Below, piece after piece: positions 9,178 through 17,195 of a stretch of 34,645 nucleotides of DNA. The notes under the pieces were generated by a model. That model saw only the letters and a program-made list of their open reading frames with translations. It was not told where the DNA came from and did no database searches. Numbering within the stretch: position 1 is the first letter of the stretch; every line of letters starts with the position of its first letter. Origin of the DNA: Reyranella massiliensis 521 (GTDB lineage: Bacteria; Pseudomonadota; Alphaproteobacteria; Reyranellales; Reyranellaceae); the NCBI GenBank assembly GCA_945860205.1, contig CAMARK010000051.1:1-34645 (forward strand), in the 5' to 3' direction. The position numbers and the translations under genes are program-made.

Positions 9178-9506
9178 GACGCGCCGATTCGCGCAACGCT
9201 TCAAGGGGTTGGGCGGTCGCAGCGACACAACGCCGACGTCCTGTCGACACCGGCCCGAATCGCGGACCTGTTCGGAACCGTTCGGCAAATCGATTTCGGC
9301 AAACACTGAAATTGTCCTCTCGAAATACTCTCTCTGGGTCTTTCCCGCACAACTCCTGACACTCGAACGATAGTCAGAAGTTGTCCGGACTTGTGCGCTC
9401 CTCACGCGGATTCAGAGTCTCATGTAATCGGCAAGACCCTCCACGGGTCGAAGAGGCCGATGGTCACGTGGCATCGCCCGAGTAGCCCAGGGCGACGGGA
9501 GGGCTG

Positions 9507-9528
9507 GCCGGGTTTCTCCCGGCTTCTT
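9507..9528 (+). other. Hairpin GCCGGG-TTTCT-CCCGGC followed by TTCTT
   Basis: A 6-5-6 perfect stem-loop with a short T-rich tail on the plus strand, inside the gene-free stretch and without an evident gene upstream. It resembles a weak intrinsic terminator, possibly of an unannotated small RNA. That reading is speculative. Confidence 0.3.
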
Positions 9529-9819
9529 ACGCGGAGGCACTGGAGTGACCTTCCAGGGGCTCGGCTGGGTCTTGCGTCCTGCACGATGCAGTCGAGTCGG
9601 CCGGGCGTGTCCGCCAAAGAGTTTACGGCTGCGCGCGTATGATCGATTCGCGTCAGATTTGCGACAGTCTCCCGGGACGGCCGGATAGGGGAGACCAACG
9701 ACTATGTTATTGATCGGCGGGGACTACGCCCACGCCCCAGTGGCACCGCGACCGCGTCCTTGAACTTGGCCCCTTGCATCGCCCGCGTGGAGAGCGGGAC
9801 GCCACCCGGTCACGACAAG

Positions 9820-9850
9820 GAGCCGTCCCGGGCAAGTGAACGGGCGGCTC
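9820..9850. other. 10-bp hairpin with one bulged T in the gene-free stretch
   Basis: GAGCCG-T-CCCG (9820-9830) pairs with CGGGCGGCTC (9841-9850) around a 10-base loop. There is no T-run after it. Function unknown; it contributes to the impression that the surrounding stretch is structured. Confidence 0.3.
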
Positions 9851-10045
9851 GGCCTCTTGGACAAGCCTCGTGCGACGATAGCGAAAACATAGGGCGGATA
9901 CTGCTGAACCTGTGAATCGCGGATTGCAAATCAGCATCGCGGAATTCGCCGGGCTGCTGGCGGTGCTAGCATCCACCGCAGCGGTCGCCTGCGGTGCGCG
10001 GGCGAACCTTGTTCAAGTCCGGGCCGCGACGGAGTAAGGTTGGCC

Positions 10046-10321
10046 ATGACCTCCGACCCCAAGACCCCTGCCGCCCCGTCCGATCTCGCCGCCGCCCTCG
10101 CCGCCTCGCTGAAGGCGATCGACGACGACTACACCGAGGAGATGCGCGAGCTGCGCGCGCTCTTCGAGGAGGCCAGGGCCGAGGCCGGGAAGGACGAGCC
10201 CGACGGCCAGAAGCTCAAGGCGCTGCTGGCCGACGCCAACGAAATGGCCCGCACCTTCGCCACCCTCGATCCGGCCTGGCAGGCTGTGCAGCGCGTCGCC
10301 CGGTTGTTCGGAATCCTCTAG
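10046..10321 (+). CDS. Small acidic protein of unknown function
   Basis: A 91-residue, probably cytoplasmic, helix-rich protein: residues about 12-75 are charged and alanine-rich (LKAIDDDYTEEMRELRALFEEARAEAG), with no signal peptide and no cysteine. I do not recognise a family. The start at 10046 has GGAG and AAGG sites 6-14 bases ahead. It lies 175 bases before the molybdenum hydroxylase operon on the same strand, so it may belong to the same functional unit, but nothing in the sequence proves this. Confidence 0.65.
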   Translation: MTSDPKTPAAPSDLAAALAASLKAIDDDYTEEMRELRALFEEARAEAGKDEPDGQKLKALLADANEMARTFATLDPAWQAVQRVARLFGIL

Positions 10322-10403
10322 CGCCGGCGTCTTCGTCCGCCCTGCGAGTTTTTTTCGGCGGTTTTGGCCGCAATTTGGCGTGTCGGAGGTGCCAGACGGC
10401 CAA

Positions 10404-10409
10404 TATAAT
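10404..10409 (+). promoter_or_regulatory. Consensus -10 box TATAAT ahead of the molybdenum hydroxylase operon
   Basis: A perfect TATAAT sits in an AT-rich patch 87 bases upstream of the FAD-subunit start codon, in an otherwise GC-rich intergenic interval of 175 bases. No good -35 element lies at 16-18 bases (the hexamer there is TGTCGG), so the promoter call is tentative. Confidence 0.35.
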
Positions 10410-10496
10410 GAAAAGCTGTGATCCCAGAGTAGAGACGAGGAAGATCCGGGCCAACGGACAATCCGGGGACCGAAACGCGAGCGGAATGGACCAAAA

Positions 10497-11369
10497 ATGA
10501 CCGACATCAGCTACAGTTCACCGAAGACGATCGACGAGGCGGTCAGCGCCATGGTCGCGGCCAAGGGGGCCGGACGCATCCTGGCCGGCGGCACCGACCT
10601 TCTGGTGCAGTTGCGGGCCGGCTTCGTGAAGCCCGGCAGCATCATCGTCGACATCAAGAAGATCGCAGAGATGACCAGCATCGAGGACAAGGGCGGAGGC
10701 TCCTTCAGGGTGGGCGCCGCCGTCACCGGCATGCAGCTTCACGACCATGCGACCTTCGGGAAGGCCTGGCCCGGCGTGCTCGAGGCCGTCAACCTGATCG
10801 GCTCCAAGCAGATCCAGGGCCGCGCCTCGGCCGGCGGCAATCTCTGCAACGCCTCGCCCGCCGCCGACAGCGTGCCGGCCCTCGTTGCCGCGGGCGCCAT
10901 GGTCACCGTGCAGGGCCCCAAGGGCCGGCGCGAGGTGCCGGTCGAGAAGATCCCGGCCGGTCCCGGCCGCATGACGCTGGAGCCCGGCGAGATCGTCGTC
11001 GGCTTCACCCTGCCGGCGCGACCGGCGGGCTCGTCCGACGCCTACCTGCGGCTGATCCCGCGCACCGAGATGGACATCGCCGTCGTCGGCCTCGGCGTCA
11101 GCCTCACGATGAAGGATGGCACCTGCACCGCCGCCCGCGTCGGCCTCGGCGCCGTGGCCCCCACGGTGCTGCTGGTCGAGGCCGCGGCCAAGGCGCTGGT
11201 CGGCTCCAAGCTCGACGCCGCGGCGCTGGAGGCAGCGGCCGCCGCCTGCCGCGCCGTCTGCAAGCCGATCGACGACAAGCGCGGCACCATCGTCTATCGC
11301 ACCAAGATCGCCGGCGTGCTTCTCAAGCGCGCCACCGCCATTGCCGCCGCACGCGCCGCGAAAAACTGA
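10497..11369 (+). CDS. Molybdenum hydroxylase FAD-binding medium subunit (CoxM-like)
   Basis: A 290-residue subunit that carries electrons from the 2Fe-2S subunit to FAD and on to an acceptor. It shows the two FAD-binding motifs of the family: AGGTDLLVQLRAG near residue 30 and ASAGGNLCNASPAADSVPAL near 105. The C-terminal CODH FAD-binding domain (AYLRLIPRTEMDIAVVGLGVSL onward) is complete. The gene is first in a three-gene operon (medium, small, large), followed after 15 bases by the 2Fe-2S subunit. The length matches CoxM. The family assignment is sure; the substrate is not known. Confidence 0.93.
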   Translation: MTDISYSSPKTIDEAVSAMVAAKGAGRILAGGTDLLVQLRAGFVKPGSIIVDIKKIAEMTSIEDKGGGSFRVGAAVTGMQLHDHATFGKAWPGVLEAVNLIGSKQIQGRASAGGNLCNASPAADSVPALVAAGAMVTVQGPKGRREVPVEKIPAGPGRMTLEPGEIVVGFTLPARPAGSSDAYLRLIPRTEMDIAVVGLGVSLTMKDGTCTAARVGLGAVAPTVLLVEAAAKALVGSKLDAAALEAAAAACRAVCKPIDDKRGTIVYRTKIAGVLLKRATAIAAARAAKN

Positions 11370-11384
11370 GAGAGAACAGAGATC

Positions 11385-11867
11385 ATGGCTAAACTTCACG
11401 TCACCACCACCATCAACGGCGAGCCGACCGAGTTCCTGTGCGAGCCGACGCAGGCCGTCCTCGACGTGCTGCGCGACCAGCTCGGCCTCACCGGCACCAA
11501 GGAAGGCTGCGGCTCGGGCGACTGCGGCGCCTGCACCATCATGCTCGACGGCAGCATGGTCTGCTCGTGCCTGGTCCTCGCGGCCGAAGCCGAAGGCAAG
11601 AAGATCGACACCATCGAGGGCATGGCCAAGGGCGACCAGCTCCATGCGCTGCAGCAGAAGTTCATCGAGTTCGCGGCACTCCAGTGCGGCATCTGCACGC
11701 CCGGCTTCCTGGTGGCCTCGCGGGCGCTGCTCGAGCGCAACAACAACCCGACCGAGACCGAAGTCCGCTACTGGCTGGCCGGCAACCTCTGCCGGTGCAC
11801 GGGTTACGACAAGATCGTCCGCGCGGTCATGGAAGTGGCCGCCGACATGAGGGGAGCCACGCGATGA
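11385..11867 (+). CDS. Molybdenum hydroxylase 2Fe-2S small subunit (CoxS-like)
   Basis: A 160-residue iron-sulfur subunit linking the molybdenum centre to FAD. All eight cluster cysteines are present: C42, C47, C50 and C62 for the plant-ferredoxin-type cluster (GCGSGDCGACT), and C101, C104, C136 and C138 for the four-helix cluster (CGICTPGF and LCRCTGY). The order and length match CoxS. The last four bases overlap the start of the large-subunit gene (ATGA), so expression is coupled. Confidence 0.95.
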   Translation: MAKLHVTTTINGEPTEFLCEPTQAVLDVLRDQLGLTGTKEGCGSGDCGACTIMLDGSMVCSCLVLAAEAEGKKIDTIEGMAKGDQLHALQQKFIEFAALQCGICTPGFLVASRALLERNNNPTETEVRYWLAGNLCRCTGYDKIVRAVMEVAADMRGATR

Positions 11868-14143
11868 GCAAGCAGAAGTACAAGTGGATCGGCACGCGTC
11901 CGGACCGTCCCGACGGCGCCGACAAGGTGACGGGCCGCGCCCGTTTCGGCGCCGACTTCAACATGCCCGGCCAGCTGATCGGCAAGGTGCTGCGCAGCCC
12001 GCACGCCCACGCCCTGATCAAGTCGATCGACATCTCGGCCGCCGAGAAGCTGCCGGGCGTAAAAGCCGTGGTGACGTCGAAGGACTTCCCCGAGCAGCCC
12101 AACCTGATCGTCCCCACCGGCGAGATGCAGGTCAACCTGCGCGACATCACGCGCAACGTCATGGCCCGCGAGAAGGCGCTCTATGAGAGCCATCCCGTCG
12201 CCGCGGTCGCGGCCACCACCGACGCCATTGCCAATGCGGCCCTGGCGCTGATCAAGGTCGAGTACGAGGTGCTGCCGCACGTCATCGACGTCGCCGAGGC
12301 GATGAAGGACGGTGCACCGCTGCTGCACGACCATCTGATCACCGAGGGCGTGAAGCCGGTGCCGACCAAGCCGTCGAACATCGCCAAGCGCATTGACAAT
12401 GTGAAGGGCGACACCGACGCCGGCTTCAAGCTGGCCGAGATCGTGGTAGAGCGCGACTACACCACCCAGCCGGTGCACCAGGGCTACATCGAACCGCATG
12501 CCTGCCTCGCCAGCATGGCCGAGGACGGCCAGGTGCAGATCTGGTCGACGACCCAGGGCCACTTCCAGGTGCGCGGCTTCTGCAGCCGGCTCCTCAACAT
12601 CGAAACCTCGCAGATCCGCGTGACCCCGACCGAAATCGGCGGCGGCTTCGGCGGCAAGACCGTGGTCTATCTCGAGCCGGTCGCCGTGATGCTGTCCAAG
12701 AAGTCCGGCAAGCCGGTGAAGATGGTGATGAGCCGCGACGAGGTGTTCCGCGCCTCCGGCCCGGCGCCGGGCGGCACGGTCCACGTCAAGATCGGCGCCA
12801 AGAAGGACGGCACGATCGTCGCCGCCGAATGCACGATCGCACTGCAGGCCGGCGCCTTCCCCGGTTCGCCCGTGGGTCCGGCGTGCTGGACCAGCTTCGC
12901 CTGCTACGACATCCCCAACATCAAGGTGATCGGCTACGACGTGGTGAGCAATCGCCCGAAGGTCGCGGCCTATCGCGCGCCCGGGGCGCCGATCTCGGCG
13001 TGGGGCGTCGAATCCACCATCGACATCCTGGCGCAGGAACTGCGCATGGACCCGATCGACCTCCGCCTCAAGAACGCCGCCGCTAAGGGCACCAAGACCA
13101 GCTACGGTCCGGTGTTCGACACCATCGGCTTCGTCGAGACGCTGGAAGCGGCCAAGAAGTCCGAACACTACAAGAGCAAGCCCAAGCCGGGCATGGCGCG
13201 CGGCGTGGCGGCGGGCTTCTGGTTCAACGTCGGCGCCGATTCCAGCGCGGCGGCGCACGTGGCCGAGGACGGCACCGTCACCATCATCTCGGGCAATCCC
13301 GACATCGGCGGCTCACGCGCCTCGCTCGCCCTGATGGCGGCCGAGGAACTCGGCGTCGACTACGACAAGGTGCGGCCGGTGATCGCCGACACCAGCTCGA
13401 TCGGCTTCAACTTCGTGACCGGCGGCAGCCGCGTCACCTTCGCCACCGGCCTTGCGGTGGTGAACTCGGTGCGCGACCTGATCCGCGAGTGCAAGGTGCG
13501 CGCCGCCAAGACCTGGGGCGTCGATCCCGACGGCGTGATCTGGGAGAACGGCTGCGCCAAGCCGGCCGGCAGCAACGTCGGCGAGTTCGAGCCGCTGTCG
13601 CTTGCCCAGCTCGCCGCGACCGCCGGCAAGACCGGCGGCCCGATCAACGGCCACAACCAGCTGAACGCCCAGGGTGCAGGCCCCGGCTTCGGCGTCCACA
13701 TCGTCGACCTCAAGGTCGACCGCGATACCGGCATCGTCGAGATCGGCCGCTACACCGCGCTGCAGGATGTCGGCACCGCAATCCACCCGAGCTATGTCGA
13801 AGGCCAGATGCAGGGCGGCGCCGTGCAGGGCATCGGCTGGGCGCTGAACGAGGAGTACATCTATAGCGCCAAGGGCAAGCTCGATAACGCGGGCTTCCTC
13901 GACTACCGCATGCCGGTCGCCTCCGACCTGCCGATGATCGAGACCATCATCGTCGAGGTCGCCAACCCGCATCATCCCTATGGCGTGCGCGGCGTCGGCG
14001 AAGTGCCGATCGTGCCGCCGCTCGCCACCGTGGGCAACGCCATCGCGCGCGCCACGGGCGTGCGCATGACCGACCTGCCGATGTCGCCGCCGCGCGTGAG
14101 TGCGGCGCTCGATGCCGCGGCACCGAGGATGGCGGCGGAATAG
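11864..14143 (+). CDS. Xanthine dehydrogenase family molybdopterin-binding subunit (CoxL-like, copy 2)
   Basis: A 759-residue large subunit completing the hydroxylase with the two preceding genes. Motifs are KVTGRARFGADFNMPG at the N-terminus, IGGGFGGKT near residue 262, AYRAPGAPISAWGVES near 370, and GVRGVGEVPIVPP near 710 with the presumed catalytic glutamate. The cofactor loop reads NPDIGGSRASLALM (around residue 478), whereas copy 1 has NGQGQETAMTQI; copy 2 belongs to a different branch that lacks the usual glutamine here. ATG at 11864 overlaps the small-subunit stop, with GGGGAG upstream. The open frame runs further upstream but is only the wrong phase of the small-subunit gene. Confidence 0.93.
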   Translation: MSKQKYKWIGTRPDRPDGADKVTGRARFGADFNMPGQLIGKVLRSPHAHALIKSIDISAAEKLPGVKAVVTSKDFPEQPNLIVPTGEMQVNLRDITRNVMAREKALYESHPVAAVAATTDAIANAALALIKVEYEVLPHVIDVAEAMKDGAPLLHDHLITEGVKPVPTKPSNIAKRIDNVKGDTDAGFKLAEIVVERDYTTQPVHQGYIEPHACLASMAEDGQVQIWSTTQGHFQVRGFCSRLLNIETSQIRVTPTEIGGGFGGKTVVYLEPVAVMLSKKSGKPVKMVMSRDEVFRASGPAPGGTVHVKIGAKKDGTIVAAECTIALQAGAFPGSPVGPACWTSFACYDIPNIKVIGYDVVSNRPKVAAYRAPGAPISAWGVESTIDILAQELRMDPIDLRLKNAAAKGTKTSYGPVFDTIGFVETLEAAKKSEHYKSKPKPGMARGVAAGFWFNVGADSSAAAHVAEDGTVTIISGNPDIGGSRASLALMAAEELGVDYDKVRPVIADTSSIGFNFVTGGSRVTFATGLAVVNSVRDLIRECKVRAAKTWGVDPDGVIWENGCAKPAGSNVGEFEPLSLAQLAATAGKTGGPINGHNQLNAQGAGPGFGVHIVDLKVDRDTGIVEIGRYTALQDVGTAIHPSYVEGQMQGGAVQGIGWALNEEYIYSAKGKLDNAGFLDYRMPVASDLPMIETIIVEVANPHHPYGVRGVGEVPIVPPLATVGNAIARATGVRMTDLPMSPPRVSAALDAAAPRMAAE

Positions 14144-14216
14144 CCCCACCCGGGATTTGAACGGAAATGTCGGCCCGGCTGGGCAACCAGTCCGGGCCGA
14201 CTGGCGTTTAGGCTCC

Positions 14217-14378
14217 ATGACCAAATCCACCCCCCGCGATAAAAAGAGCAACGACAAGCAGCACCAGGCGGCTTTGCGGGTCTCGACCCAGCAGATCGCC
14301 AAGGACGCGGTCCGCGGCGGCCCCAAGACCGAGAAAAAGAACAAGCGCCCCGGCGCCGGTCACGCGCAGAAGGGTTAG
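14217..14378 (+). CDS. Small lysine-rich basic protein, hypothetical
   Basis: A 53-residue strongly basic peptide (MTKSTPRDKKSNDKQHQAAL at the start, KKNKRPGAGHAQKG at the end) with no hydrophobic segment. The composition suggests nucleic acid binding or disorder. It starts 73 bases after the hydroxylase operon and has only a weak ribosome-binding site, so it may not be translated. No family is recognised. Confidence 0.45.
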   Translation: MTKSTPRDKKSNDKQHQAALRVSTQQIAKDAVRGGPKTEKKNKRPGAGHAQKG

Positions 14379-14430
14379 AGGCCTTCCGGTCCAGATCGAA
14401 TCATCTCAGACTTCATTTGATACCATAGAC

Positions 14431-14537
14431 CTCATGCTGAGGAGCGGCCCGCAGGGTCGCGTCTCGAAGCATGGGCCACAAAGCACGTCCTGTGGCCATC
14501 CTTCGAGACGGCCGCTACGCGGCCTCCTCAGGATGAG
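14431..14537. repeat. Nested palindromic interspersed repeat (REP-like)
   Basis: An imperfect cruciform of 107 bases. Outer arms CTCATGCTGAGGAG (14431-14444) and CTCCTCAGGATGAG (14524-14537) pair with one mismatch. Inner arms starting GTCTCGAAGCATGG (14461) and ending CCATCCTTCGAGAC (14509) pair with one mismatch, and GGCCACA/TGTGGCC closes the centre. Sequences of this pattern are scattered in intergenic regions of Bradyrhizobium and related genomes (established knowledge). It lies between convergent transcription units. Confidence 0.8.
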
Positions 14538-14582
14538 GTAGTGCGGGACGCTTCAAGTTTAGACGGAAAAACTCTAGACACG

Positions 14583-14614
14583 AAAAGGCCCGCACCCGGA
14601 ACGGGGCGGGCCTT
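14583..14614 (-). terminator. Intrinsic terminator of the first cold-shock gene
   Basis: AAGGCCCGC (14585-14593) and GCGGGCCTT (14606-14614) form a perfect 9-bp stem with a 12-base loop. Read on the minus strand it ends in TTTTC, as expected for a Rho-independent terminator 77 bases after the cold-shock gene stop. Confidence 0.75.
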
Positions 14615-14690
14615 CAGTTCGTGTCAGCGTCCTGCCAGCGATTGCCGCAGCGGAACTGCATTCATTGGCGCGCTTTTCAGCGGGTGTTTT

Positions 14691-14897
14691 TCAGCCGGAC
14701 GTCTTCAGGTTCACGGCAGCCTCACGGCCGCGTTCGCTGGCCACTTCGTAGCTGACCTTCTGGCCCTCGTTGAGACCATTGAGGCCGGCGCGCTCGACGG
14801 CGCTGATGTGAACGAACACGTCCTTCCCGCCGCCGTCCGGCTGGATGAACCCGAAACCCTTGGTGCCGTTGAACCATTTGACCGTGCCTGTAGCCAT
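14691..14897 (-). CDS. cspA: CspA-family cold-shock protein (copy 1)
   Basis: A 68-residue OB-fold RNA chaperone that melts mRNA secondary structure. It shows RNP1 (KGFGFIQP) and RNP2 (DVFVHISAV), starting [15 protein letters not shown]. The open frame extends 46 codons upstream, but alignment with the family and with the second copy at 25963 fixes the start at ATG 14897. An intrinsic terminator follows. It is monocistronic and divergent from the SnoaL-like gene. Whether it is cold-inducible cannot be read from the sequence. Confidence 0.95.
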   Translation of the reverse strand: MATGTVKWFNGTKGFGFIQPDGGGKDVFVHISAVERAGLNGLNEGQKVSYEVASERGREAAVNLKTSG

Positions 14898-15094
14898 CGT
14901 CTTTGTCCCGTTGTGCGAGCAAGCCGTCAGGATGGCGGTGCGCTCGCGGCAGCCGCCGGCAGATACCCAAAGGGAGCCGAAGTCGGACGAACCTGTCAAG
15001 CCGACCGGCACTGCTGCGCGCCACGCCGTCGCCATATTATAAAGGTCCCGCCAGCGTCCCGAGCCCGCCCGACATGCCCGCCAAGGAGACTCCG

Positions 15095-15643
15095 ATGACC
15101 ATCCGCAACGACCTCGCCGCTCTCTGGGAAGCCCACTGCCGGTACGAATTCGAGACCCGCGACGCGGACGCCACCATGGCGACCATGGTGGCCGCGCCCT
15201 ACGTCAACCACATCCCGACGATGACCGGCGGCGTCGGTCACGACGAACTGAAGCGCTTTTACAAATACCATTTCATCGGCGGCAACCCGCCCGACACCGC
15301 GCTCGTGCCGGTCAGCCGCACGATCGGCACCGACCAGCTGGTCGACGAGATGCTGTTCAGCTTCACCCACACCAGCGAAGTCGACTGGATGCTGCCGGGC
15401 ATCAAGCCGACCGGACGCAAGGTCGAGATTCCCCTGGTCGCCATCGTGCGGTTCGTCGACGGCAAGGTGGCGCACGAGCACATCTACTGGGACCAGGCCT
15501 CGGTGCTGGTACAGGTCGGGCTGCTCGATCCGAAGGGCCTGCCGGTGGCCGGCGTCGAGACCGCGCGCAAGGTCACGGACGAGAAACGCCCGAGCAATGA
15601 AATGATGCCGCGCTGGGCGAGCAGCGCGGGCAAGCCGCTCTGA
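15095..15643 (+). CDS. SnoaL/NTF2-like protein
   Basis: A 182-residue cytoplasmic protein with a cone-shaped alpha+beta fold expected from its pattern: N-terminal helices ([22 protein letters not shown]), [13 protein letters not shown], and strands ending [27 protein letters not shown]. This is the ester-cyclase-like SnoaL subgroup often of unknown substrate. ATG at 15095 has AAGGAG 6 bases ahead, better than ATG 15074. It is 15 bases before the multicopper oxidase gene and probably co-transcribed with it. Confidence 0.8.
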   Translation: MTIRNDLAALWEAHCRYEFETRDADATMATMVAAPYVNHIPTMTGGVGHDELKRFYKYHFIGGNPPDTALVPVSRTIGTDQLVDEMLFSFTHTSEVDWMLPGIKPTGRKVEIPLVAIVRFVDGKVAHEHIYWDQASVLVQVGLLDPKGLPVAGVETARKVTDEKRPSNEMMPRWASSAGKPL

Positions 15644-15658
15644 CGCAAGGAGTCGTCC

Positions 15659-17050
15659 ATGAACCCTTCGCGGCGATCCCTGCTCCTCGGCGCCACGACT
15701 CTCGCGGCAGCGCACGCCCTGGTACCCGGAGCCGCGCAGGCCGCGGGACAGAAGACACTCCGTCTGCAGACACGGCAGATCGAGGTCGGCGGCAAGGCCG
15801 CGACGCGCTACGGCGTCGCCCAGCCGTCCGGCGCGGCGGGCCTCGTGCTCGACGAGGGCGATATCTTCGACGTGCGGGTCGAGAACACGCTCAAGGTGAC
15901 GTCGGGCCTGCACTGGCACGGGCTCAACCCGCCCTGGCAGCAGGACGGCGTGCCCTATATCTCGGGCCCGCCGATCGCGCCCGGCCAGTCGGCCACCTAC
16001 AAATTCCCGGCGGTGCCCGCGGGCACACGCTGGATGCACTCGCACTTCGGCCTGCAGGAGCAGGACCTGCTGGCGGCGCCCCTGATCATCCGCGAGACCG
16101 AGGCGATCAGGAGCGGCCGGCAGGAGGTCGTCGTGCTGTTCGAGGATTTCTCCTGGAGCAAGCCCGCGACGATCCTCGAGAAGCTGCGCCGACCCCCGTC
16201 TGGTGGCATGGGGCCCGGCGGCATGGAGATGTCGGGACCCGACTACAACGACGTCGACTACGACGCCTATCTCGCCAACGACCGCACCCTGGCCGACCCG
16301 CAGGTGGTCGACGTCGAGCGCACGGGCGAAGTGCGGCTGCGCCTCATCAACGGATCGGCCTCGACCAACTTCACCATCGATCTCGGCGCCGACGAAGGCA
16401 CGCTGCTCTCCATCGACGGCAATCCGGTGGAGCCGCTGAAGGCCAGCCTCTTCCCGCTCGCCACCGCGCAGCGCGCCGACATACTGGTGCGCCTGCTGGG
16501 CGACGGACGGTCTGTGCCGGTGCTGGCGCGTGGCGAGGGCCGCCGGCTTCAGGCAGGCATCGTGCTGCGCCCGCGCGGCGCCGCGATCGCCAAAATTCCC
16601 ACGGAAGGCGCCGTCGACGGCCCCGCCGTCGGACTGAAGCAGGAGGTGCTGCTGCGCGCCACCCGGCCGCTGGCGGCGCGGCGCGTCGACCGCTCGGTCC
16701 CGGTCGGCCTCACCGGCAGCATGATGGGCTATAGCTGGTCGATGCCGGTCCACGACATGACCGGCGCGCCGGTCACGGTCGTGCGCGGCGAGCGTGTCGA
16801 ACTGGTGATGCACAACGAGACCATGATGGCGCACCCCATGCACCTGCACGGGCATTCGTTCCAGGTGACCGAGATCAACGACCGCAAGCTGGCCGGCGCG
16901 ATGCGCGACACCATCCTGGTGCCGCCCCAGGCCACGGTGAAGGTCGCCTTCGATGCCGACAATCCCGGCATCTGGGCCTATCACTGCCACAACCTCTATC
17001 ACATGGCAGCCGGCATGTTTACGACACTGGTCTATCGCGGCTTCACCTGA
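15659..17050 (+). CDS. Tat-exported multicopper oxidase
   Basis: A 463-residue periplasmic copper oxidase. The N-terminus has a twin-arginine signal (PSRRSLLLGATTLAAAHA). All four copper-binding motifs are visible: HWHG (residue 85), HSHFG (near 123), HPMHLHGHSF (near 392) and HCHNLYHMAAGM (near 440), giving the type 1 and the trinuclear copper sites. The axial residue after HNLYH is a methionine. The methionine-rich SGGMGPGGMEMSG near residue 180 recalls copper-resistance oxidases of the CopA/CueO type, so Cu(I) oxidation is a reasonable guess. Good AAGGAG ribosome-binding site. Confidence 0.92.
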   Translation: MNPSRRSLLLGATTLAAAHALVPGAAQAAGQKTLRLQTRQIEVGGKAATRYGVAQPSGAAGLVLDEGDIFDVRVENTLKVTSGLHWHGLNPPWQQDGVPYISGPPIAPGQSATYKFPAVPAGTRWMHSHFGLQEQDLLAAPLIIRETEAIRSGRQEVVVLFEDFSWSKPATILEKLRRPPSGGMGPGGMEMSGPDYNDVDYDAYLANDRTLADPQVVDVERTGEVRLRLINGSASTNFTIDLGADEGTLLSIDGNPVEPLKASLFPLATAQRADILVRLLGDGRSVPVLARGEGRRLQAGIVLRPRGAAIAKIPTEGAVDGPAVGLKQEVLLRATRPLAARRVDRSVPVGLTGSMMGYSWSMPVHDMTGAPVTVVRGERVELVMHNETMMAHPMHLHGHSFQVTEINDRKLAGAMRDTILVPPQATVKVAFDADNPGIWAYHCHNLYHMAAGMFTTLVYRGFT

Positions 17051-17077
17051 CCTCACCGAATTTCGCCAAGGAGTTGA

Positions 17078-17147
17078 TGTCATCCCGAACGAAGTGAGGG
17101 ACCTTTAAGGCCATAAGCAAGGATCCCTCACGTCGTTCGGGATGACA
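17078..17147. repeat. Long inverted repeat after the multicopper oxidase gene
   Basis: Arms TGTCATCCCGAACGAAGTGA (from 17079) and TCACGTCGTTCGGGATGACA (ending 17147) pair almost completely, with inner GGGACC/GGATCCC extending the stem. This type of palindrome is a widespread intergenic repeat in proteobacteria. It lies between the convergent oxidase and pepsin-like genes and could stop transcription from either side. Confidence 0.8.
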
Positions 17148-17195
17148 ACAAGTGTAGAATGACGGGCGGCTCTTCTGCTCAGAATGGGCGCCAAC

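Larger units (their letters stand above)
9111..10045. other. 935-base gene-free stretch with several hairpins
   Basis: No open frame here looks like a gene: frames are short, overlap one another in all phases, lack ribosome-binding sites and give low-complexity arginine-rich peptides. No tRNA cloverleaf was found. The stretch does contain at least three strong inverted repeats (9123-9177, 9507-9523 and 9820-9850) plus a shorter one at 9667-9695. It could be a structured noncoding transcript, a long leader, or a decayed gene. This is unusual in a window where neighbouring genes are normally less than 150 bases apart. Confidence 0.5.

Noticed and set aside
10009..10025. GTTCAAGTCC, resembling a tRNA T-loop
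   Set aside because: No T-stem pairing and no acceptor, D or anticodon arms can be drawn around it.
11438..11863. N-terminal extension that would make coxL copy 2 a 901-residue protein
   Set aside because: The extension is the shifted phase of the 2Fe-2S subunit gene; ATG 11864 with its ATGA overlap is the usual arrangement.
14996..17083. 695-codon antisense frame over the SnoaL-like and multicopper oxidase genes
   Set aside because: Low-complexity composition and no ribosome-binding site; it spans two real genes and their gap.
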